Source of the DNA: CAZQAA01 sp964591255
GTDB lineage: Bacteria > Desulfobacterota > DSM-4660 > Desulfatiglandales > Desulfatiglandaceae
Reading direction: 5' to 3'
Assembly (NCBI GenBank): GCA_964591255.1
Contig: CAZQAA010000053.1
Location: forward strand, 1-19,593
DNA: 19,593 bases
Both the position numbers and the translations under genes were made by a program. Below are positions 15,331 to 19,593 of the stretch, piece by piece (the first letter of the stretch is position 1; every line of letters starts with the position of its first letter). The notes beneath the pieces were generated by a model that saw only the letters and a list, made by a program, of their open reading frames with translations, was not told the DNA's origin and did no database searches.

Positions 15331-15891
15331 ATGGCTGAATATCAGGGTATCATAGAAGAAATTCTTGACATAGAATTGTATATGTTCCAGAGGGTCAGGT
15401 CTTCTGGAACAGCTCCATGCCAGGATGAACCGGATGCCTTTCGAAAAATACGTGCCAGTATTTATGAGATGTGGACAGGAGAAATGCTTGAATCGTACCT
15501 TAGTGATCTGAAAGCAGCTCAAAAAGATGGTCGTAATTTGCTCATGGAGAAGTATGCCCGCATGGATAACTTAATGCCTCCGTTAAATACCAACCCTTTA
15601 ATTGATAAAATTGTCGAGATAGAAACAGGGTGGCAGGAAGAAATCAGGGATAGATATCCGACGATTTATAACCGGGTATGTCGAAGTACTGCCCCGGCCC
15701 AGGACGGCAGTAACTTTTCTATCTATCTTCAATGCGAGCTGGAAACGTATGGCGATAATACACTTGAATTGTATTACAAAAATTTAATAAACGCCCTTGA
15801 TAAAGGAGAGAATCTCTCATTGAAGATGCTTGAGCGCCTGGTAAGGAAAGGAGGCTATAATGATCTGGATCATGCAGAAAAGTCGCTTTAA
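15331..15891 (+). CDS. DUF4125 family protein
   Basis: This 186-residue soluble protein matches what I know of DUF4125: an N-terminal EEILDIELYMFQRV helix, the conserved C30-Q31 in APCQDEP, the WTGEMLESYLSDLKAA helix, EKYARM and NPLIDKIVEIETGWQ, and a mixed helical C-terminus. The family has no established function. DUF4125 and DUF4037 genes are, to my knowledge, often adjacent or fused in Firmicutes, and here a DUF4037 gene follows after a toxin-antitoxin unit. ATG 15331 begins exactly at the family N-terminus, although only a weak AGG precedes it. The promoter at 15208-15236 serves it. An 87-base gap separates it from the next gene. Confidence 0.75.
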   Translation: MAEYQGIIEEILDIELYMFQRVRSSGTAPCQDEPDAFRKIRASIYEMWTGEMLESYLSDLKAAQKDGRNLLMEKYARMDNLMPPLNTNPLIDKIVEIETGWQEEIRDRYPTIYNRVCRSTAPAQDGSNFSIYLQCELETYGDNTLELYYKNLINALDKGENLSLKMLERLVRKGGYNDLDHAEKSL

Positions 15892-15978
15892 TAAGATATT
15901 TCAAAGAAAACAGGGTGCGGAATAAGATAAGGATATAGTTAACTCCTTGTATGGAAACAGGAAGACAGCAGGAAAATC

Positions 15979-16554
15979 ATGATAGCAGTTGCGCCTGAAA
16001 TTGACTGGATCAGAAAAAGAACAATCGAATCGGCCTATCATATTTCCGAGCATGTAATCAGGTGTTTAATGGCAAGAGAGGTAACTATCCAGGAGATTGA
16101 AGACGCAATTGCAAGCGGCCGGATAATCGAAATCCACAGGCATCCGAAAAGGAATGCCAGCTCTTTGGTGCTGGGTTATACAGGGAAAAAGGCGTTGCAT
16201 ATCATGTGTTCTGAAGATCAAAACGATTGGCTGGTGATCCTGTTTGTCTATGTACCGTCCAGGCCGATATGGGATGATCCTGTTAACAGGACCGAACAGG
16301 GGAGAGAAGATATGGGGGAAAATTTGCAGCACTGTTTTTTCTGCGGTGGCAATATAGAGCACATTAAGGTAGGAAATTTTGATTACCGCCTGGAAGGCCA
16401 GCTTTATGTGGTCAAGGATATTCCGGCAGGTTTGTGCGTGCAATGTGGTGAAAAATATATTACTGCCCAGGTCTCAAAAAAGATAAATGCATTGATCGAA
16501 CAGGGCAAGTTTGTTACCACCGAGCAAGTCTTTGTATTGGAATATGAAGGATAG
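15979..16554 (+). CDS. DUF4258 (RelE/MqsR-like toxin) fused in frame to a YgiT-type zinc-finger antitoxin
   Basis: This is one 191-residue frame with two domains that normally come from two genes. Residues about 18-100 are DUF4258: HISEHVIRCLMAREVTIQEIEDAI, an EIHRHP strand, and LHIMCSE followed by WLVILFVYVPSRPIW. Proteins of this type are predicted RNase-like toxins of RelE/BrnT resemblance. Residues 112-191 are a YgiT/MqsA-type zinc finger with C119-x2-C122 and C153-x2-C156 (CFFCGG and CVQCGE), lacking the HTH domain of full MqsA. AGGA 7 bases before ATG 15979 supports this start. A strong internal start at 16312 could yield the antitoxin alone. The unit sits inside the DUF4125-DUF4037 cluster. 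Whether the toxin is ever made without its antitoxin domain is unclear, since no stop separates them. Confidence 0.75.
   Translation: MIAVAPEIDWIRKRTIESAYHISEHVIRCLMAREVTIQEIEDAIASGRIIEIHRHPKRNASSLVLGYTGKKALHIMCSEDQNDWLVILFVYVPSRPIWDDPVNRTEQGREDMGENLQHCFFCGGNIEHIKVGNFDYRLEGQLYVVKDIPAGLCVQCGEKYITAQVSKKINALIEQGKFVTTEQVFVLEYEG
16312..16554 (+). CDS. Probable separate YgiT-type zinc-finger antitoxin from an internal start
   Basis: ATG 16312 (residue 112 of the longer frame) is preceded by AGGGGAG at 16298-16304 with a 7-base spacer, stronger than the signal of the full-length gene. It would give an 80-residue protein with both CxxC pairs. Free YgiT-type antitoxins usually begin in this way just before the first CxxC. 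I infer that both the fusion and the free antitoxin are produced, which would give excess antitoxin. Alternatively the fusion arose by loss of the toxin stop codon. Confidence 0.5.
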   Translation: MGENLQHCFFCGGNIEHIKVGNFDYRLEGQLYVVKDIPAGLCVQCGEKYITAQVSKKINALIEQGKFVTTEQVFVLEYEG

Positions 16555-16570
16555 ACAAGGGGATCTTTCT

Positions 16571-17494
16571 GTGCAGGGATTGGAACTGTCAGAGGAGTAT
16601 TACCAGACCTACGGTGTCAGAATGATAGAGGAAAAATTCGCCGATTACAAGGATCGCATTGCAGTCGGTCTGGTAGGTGAAGGTTCGGAGTGCTACGGTT
16701 TTGATGATCAGATATCACGGGATCATGACTGGGGACCGGGTTTCTGCTTATGGCTGACGGCAGATGATTATCGCACCATTGGTCAGGAACTCCAAAAGGA
16801 ATACGAAAGGCTCCCGCAAACCTATAAGGGTTTTAGACGTTTTTCGACCCAATGGGGTGGCGGCCGGATTGGGGTGCATGAAATCGGGGCATTCTACCAG
16901 AGGTCTATTGGTAGTCCTCATGCCCCGGATACCATTGAAAGATGGCTCTACATTCCTGAGGAATATTTATCCAGCTGTACCAACGGCAAGGTTTTTACTG
17001 ATCCCTTGGGGGAATTCACAAAAATAAGGAACGAGCTGTTGAAATTTTATCCCGAGGACATAAGGCTGCTGAAAATCGCATGGCGGTGTATGACATGCGC
17101 CCAGGCCGGCCAGTATAATTTTATGAGGTCTGTTAGGCGGCATCAATTTTTTGCGGCCCTTTATGCGGAGACAAAATTCTGTTCAGACATGATGTCACTG
17201 GTATTCCTTTTAAACAGGCACTATGCCCCTTTTTATAAGTGGCGTCACCTGGCCGTTCGATCCCTTCCGGTGCTGGGGAAATTTTTATATGAACAGATCG
17301 ATTCTATGATGGCAACAGTTGACTATCAAAAGAAAAATAAAATTATCGAGGAAATCTGTGCCCGTGTGATCAGGGAATTCCACAGGCAGGGCCTGAGTCG
17401 TTCAACCAGTGATTTTTTGCTCGACCACAGTCCAATTATTCAGGACAATATAAAGGATGATAAGTTGAGGAAAAGGGCTATGTGGCGGGAATAG
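16571..17494 (+). CDS. DUF4037 protein with nucleotidyltransferase-fold signature
   Basis: This 307-residue soluble protein has a polymerase-beta-like nucleotidyltransferase signature near the N-terminus. G38-S39 is followed after 11 residues by D51-x-D53 (GEGSECYGFDD, then SRDHDWGPGF), which fits the G-S-x(9-13)-D-x-D/E pattern. The rest fits DUF4037: an LYIPEEYLSSC segment, a DPLGEFTKIRNELLKFYPED block and a helical C-terminal half. It probably transfers a nucleotide to an unknown acceptor, or it may be inactive. The frame is open from 16511 and has an ATG at 16544, but GTG 16571 has AAGGGG (16557-16562) at 8 bases and gives the family-like start MQGLELSEEYY. It is 16 bases after the antitoxin stop and 19 before the SDR gene. 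Confidence 0.75.
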   Translation: MQGLELSEEYYQTYGVRMIEEKFADYKDRIAVGLVGEGSECYGFDDQISRDHDWGPGFCLWLTADDYRTIGQELQKEYERLPQTYKGFRRFSTQWGGGRIGVHEIGAFYQRSIGSPHAPDTIERWLYIPEEYLSSCTNGKVFTDPLGEFTKIRNELLKFYPEDIRLLKIAWRCMTCAQAGQYNFMRSVRRHQFFAALYAETKFCSDMMSLVFLLNRHYAPFYKWRHLAVRSLPVLGKFLYEQIDSMMATVDYQKKNKIIEEICARVIREFHRQGLSRSTSDFLLDHSPIIQDNIKDDKLRKRAMWRE

Positions 17495-17513
17495 ACATAA
17501 GGAGATGAACAGG

Positions 17514-18446
17514 ATGAAGAACATTCTGATTATAGGAGGCAGCTATTTTGCCGGCCGGATATTTGTGGAAGAGCTTTTAAGGCACAAAGATTGTAATATC
17601 TTTGTTTACAATCGCGGCAATATGCCTTTAGGTAAAAATGGGGTCACCGAACTTGTGGGCGATCGGAATGACAGCCACACGATCAGGCAGGTCATACCTG
17701 ACCATACATGGGATGCCTTGATCGATTTTTGCGGCTATGCACCGGCACATATTGAAATAATGCTCGACTCGCTGCCTGGCACCTTGAAACATTACATATT
17801 TATAAGTACCACTGCAGTCAATCAGAATGTTTTAGATCTACCCATTACTGAAGATTCCCCCAAGCTTGCCGGGCCCCAGCCGGAACTGGGCCAATATGCC
17901 GATTACGGGTATAAAAAGTGGCTGGCGGAGTGCATGTTAAGTGAATTATGCGATCAAAAAGGCATCGCATATACCTCTCTGCGCCCAGCCATAATCTATG
18001 GCGAATACAACTATGCCCCCAGAGAGACTTACTTTTTTGATATGATCAGGGATAACAAAGCAGTGATCCTGCCAGACAATGAACTGCCTCTGTACAGTTT
18101 TGTCTATGTCGTTGACTTGGCCAAGGTTATTATCAAGGCAATTGGCAATCCAAAGGTATTTGGTAGTGCTTTTAATGTCGCGGCTCCAGAGCTGGTTTCA
18201 TACCAACGAATGATAGAGGTCTTTGAAGGGATAATCGGTAAAAGGATCAATACCATAAAAATGGGCATGGAAGAGATTTACAGGAAAGGAATCCCTCTCC
18301 CTTTTCCATTGGACAGGCATCTTATATATTCGGGTGCCAAGATCCAGGAGTATTTTGGATTTCAATATACTCCGCTTGTGGAGGGAATGCGCCGAACATA
18401 TGAGTACTATCTCTTGGTGCAAAAACATCGGCAACGATCTATGTAA
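17514..18446 (+). CDS. Extended SDR, NAD-dependent epimerase/dehydratase-like
   Basis: This 310-residue Rossmann-fold protein has the glycine motif GGSYFAG at residues 8-14, an acidic VGDRND further on, the catalytic-type Y131-x-x-x-K135 (YGYKK), and LRPAIIYGEYNY after it. These are features of extended SDRs that oxidise, epimerise or reduce sugar nucleotides or related compounds. Its closest general type is the NAD-dependent epimerase/CSP41-like group, and the substrate cannot be named. ATG 17505 overlaps the SD. ATG 17514 is preferred because GGAG (17501-17504) then has a 9-base spacer. It follows the DUF4037 gene closely and precedes the methyltransferase by two bases, so the three are probably co-transcribed. 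Confidence 0.85.
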   Translation: MKNILIIGGSYFAGRIFVEELLRHKDCNIFVYNRGNMPLGKNGVTELVGDRNDSHTIRQVIPDHTWDALIDFCGYAPAHIEIMLDSLPGTLKHYIFISTTAVNQNVLDLPITEDSPKLAGPQPELGQYADYGYKKWLAECMLSELCDQKGIAYTSLRPAIIYGEYNYAPRETYFFDMIRDNKAVILPDNELPLYSFVYVVDLAKVIIKAIGNPKVFGSAFNVAAPELVSYQRMIEVFEGIIGKRINTIKMGMEEIYRKGIPLPFPLDRHLIYSGAKIQEYFGFQYTPLVEGMRRTYEYYLLVQKHRQRSM

Positions 18447-18448
18447 AA

Positions 18449-19270
18449 ATGGAAGAAACTCTGATTCGCAAAATCAAGAGGGTTGTAGCCAATAATTTCG
18501 ATTCAAGTTTCGTTTTCTACGATGAGTTCGAACAGCGCTACGGTTTTTTCGCCGAGCTAACCCTGAAACTGGCCGAATTTGTCGGTCTGTCGGAGGGATC
18601 CTCGGTTCTGGACCTTGGTTGCGGCAGCGGAGTCTCAGCCGAGGTTTTAACCCGCGAATTTGGGTGTGAGGTGGTCGGCATAGACTTATCGGAGAAGATG
18701 GTTGCCCATGGCCGAAAGGTAATCAACGATCCCAGAATCCGGCTTGAAGTCGGAGATGCCGCAGCTCCGGAAAGCGTGGTCGGCGAGAAAAAATTCGATT
18801 CGGTCGTTTACAACGCCTCGATTTTCATCATTCCAGAGGCAGAAAAGAGCCTTAAAAGAGCCGTTGCATGCCTCAAGCCGGGTGGTAGCCTGGGTTTCTC
18901 TTTCTATCCGGAACTGGTTGCAGCCGACGGCAGCAACCTGTTTCACATAGCTTTTTCCCGCTGTAACATGCCGCGGCCGGAAAGACAGGTGATCACCAGC
19001 TACCGGGAAGCTCTGGCTGGTTTAAGAGACTGTTGCGAAGAGTTGCAGGAAGGGGTTTATGAGAAACCCTTTTCCGAGGAATTTCTGGTCGATTTTTTTT
19101 CGATACCGGCTCAGTCAGCTTCCTTGTTTCCCCGTCTTGACTACAAGGAACGCCGGCAAAAGGTAGAGGTACTTTTCGCCACTTTGCGCCCTGAGGCCGA
19201 AGGAGCGAAGATTATATGGCGCCTGGCTGCGGGCTGGATAAAAAAAAGGATGTCAAGACATAAGCTTTAG
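18449..19270 (+). CDS. Class I SAM-dependent methyltransferase
   Basis: This 273-residue Rossmann methyltransferase shows motif I LDLGCGSG (54-61), the acidic end of beta-2 in VVGIDLSEKM, VGDAA for motif II, and ACLKPGGSLGFSF for the post-motif region. The N-terminal 45 residues form helices of the kind that cap the active site in small-molecule methyltransferases. The C-terminal part with VDFFSIPAQSASLFPRLDY is shared with some uncharacterised members. It starts two bases after the SDR stop and lacks an SD, so it is probably translated by coupling. Its codon use (more CGC, TCG and TTC) and GC content differ from the neighbours, which may mean a separate origin. The substrate is unknown. Confidence 0.85.
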   Translation: MEETLIRKIKRVVANNFDSSFVFYDEFEQRYGFFAELTLKLAEFVGLSEGSSVLDLGCGSGVSAEVLTREFGCEVVGIDLSEKMVAHGRKVINDPRIRLEVGDAAAPESVVGEKKFDSVVYNASIFIIPEAEKSLKRAVACLKPGGSLGFSFYPELVAADGSNLFHIAFSRCNMPRPERQVITSYREALAGLRDCCEELQEGVYEKPFSEEFLVDFFSIPAQSASLFPRLDYKERRQKVEVLFATLRPEAEGAKIIWRLAAGWIKKRMSRHKL

Positions 19271-19326
19271 TACTTCAAGAGGATTATTCCTGCCGGCAGA
19301 CACGATGGCTCAGGAAAGGAGGTAAT

Positions 19327-19593
19327 ATGAGAACACTGATAACAATACTTATCCTCGTCATGACGGCATCGTTGTCCGTTCACGCTGAAGACATGCACAA
19401 GTATTTAAGCGATACACAGGATTTGGTGAAAAAGGGAGAATACAAAGAAGCTCTTGATCGCTTCCTGTGGTTTCATGACCATGTGCTCGAGCATCAACCA
19501 TCCATGTATGGTGTTCGCCTGTCATTTGCATTGTCCTATTGGAAACAACTTGCAGATCTCTATCCTCCTGCTCTCACAGCCATGAAGAAAACC
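19327..19593 (+). CDS. Secreted protein of unknown function, 5' part
   Basis: This gene runs off the right edge, leaving 89 codons. ATG 19327 is preceded by a full AAGGAGG (19317-19323). The N-terminus MRTLITILILVMTASLSVHA is a clear signal peptide with a likely cleavage after SVHA, before the Glu at position 21. The mature part begins with helical repeat-like sequence (TQDLVKKGEYKEALDRFLWF), which resembles one tetratricopeptide-type helix pair. It is probably exported to the periplasm. A 56-base gap from the methyltransferase, with a 10-base palindrome CTGCCGGCAG near 19290, separates it from the cluster, so it need not be part of it. Confidence 0.65.
   Translation, partial: MRTLITILILVMTASLSVHAEDMHKYLSDTQDLVKKGEYKEALDRFLWFHDHVLEHQPSMYGVRLSFALSYWKQLADLYPPALTAMKKT

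Noticed and set aside
16511..16570. TTG 16511 or ATG 16544 as the DUF4037 start
   Set aside because: Both overlap the antitoxin end and lack a good SD. GTG 16571 has AAGGGG at 8 bases and begins with the family-like MQGLELSEEYY.

Overview
The window reads as a chromosome segment of an anaerobic, cobalamin-making bacterium, most likely a Desulfobacterota (former deltaproteobacterial) member. The evidence is an anaerobic-pathway corrin cluster in deltaproteobacterial style, a dicluster-like ferredoxin, and an archaeal-type fructose-bisphosphate aldolase/phosphatase, which is common in autotrophic and often thermophilic anaerobes. The taxonomic call is inference. No rRNA, tRNA, insertion sequence, phage gene or CRISPR array was seen.

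Region 1 (1-4255, +) is a tightly packed anaerobic cobalamin operon: the end of cbiD, a cbiE-cbiT fusion, cbiF (cobM), cbiG and cbiH (cobJ). Together they cover C17 methylation with ring contraction, C11 methylation, acetaldehyde-releasing lactone opening, C1 methylation, and C5/C15 methylation with decarboxylation. CbiL, CbiJ, CbiC and CbiA are not in the window. The cbiG and cbiH reading frames overlap unusually far if the SD-supported ATG of cbiH is used.

Region 2 (4256-7160) holds single housekeeping or unknown genes: a small RLI-like ferredoxin, a DUF445 membrane protein, a small zinc-ribbon protein on the minus strand and, divergent from it, the aldolase/phosphatase gene with a recognisable promoter, a strong SD and a good intrinsic terminator.

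Region 3 (7163-15076) has murJ plus an Atg22/UMF1-like MFS transporter gene on the minus strand. A 580-bp gene-free stretch follows. It contains a near-consensus promoter and a hairpin-rich transcript of about 190 nt ending in an intrinsic terminator. Next come a DD-type cation/proton antiporter on the plus strand and, convergent with it, a large M16C presequence-protease-like metallopeptidase.

Region 4 (15208-19270, +) is the accessory part and the best candidate for an undescribed system. A near-consensus sigma70 promoter precedes a DUF4125 protein, a DUF4258/YgiT toxin-antitoxin pair fused in one reading frame with a strong internal start site, a DUF4037 protein with a nucleotidyltransferase-fold signature, an extended SDR (NAD-dependent epimerase-like) and a SAM-dependent methyltransferase. 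A nucleotidyltransferase, a sugar/nucleotide-type SDR and a methyltransferase in a row suggest modification of a small molecule or metabolite, but the substrate is unknown. The window ends inside a secreted protein gene with a signal peptide (19327 onward).
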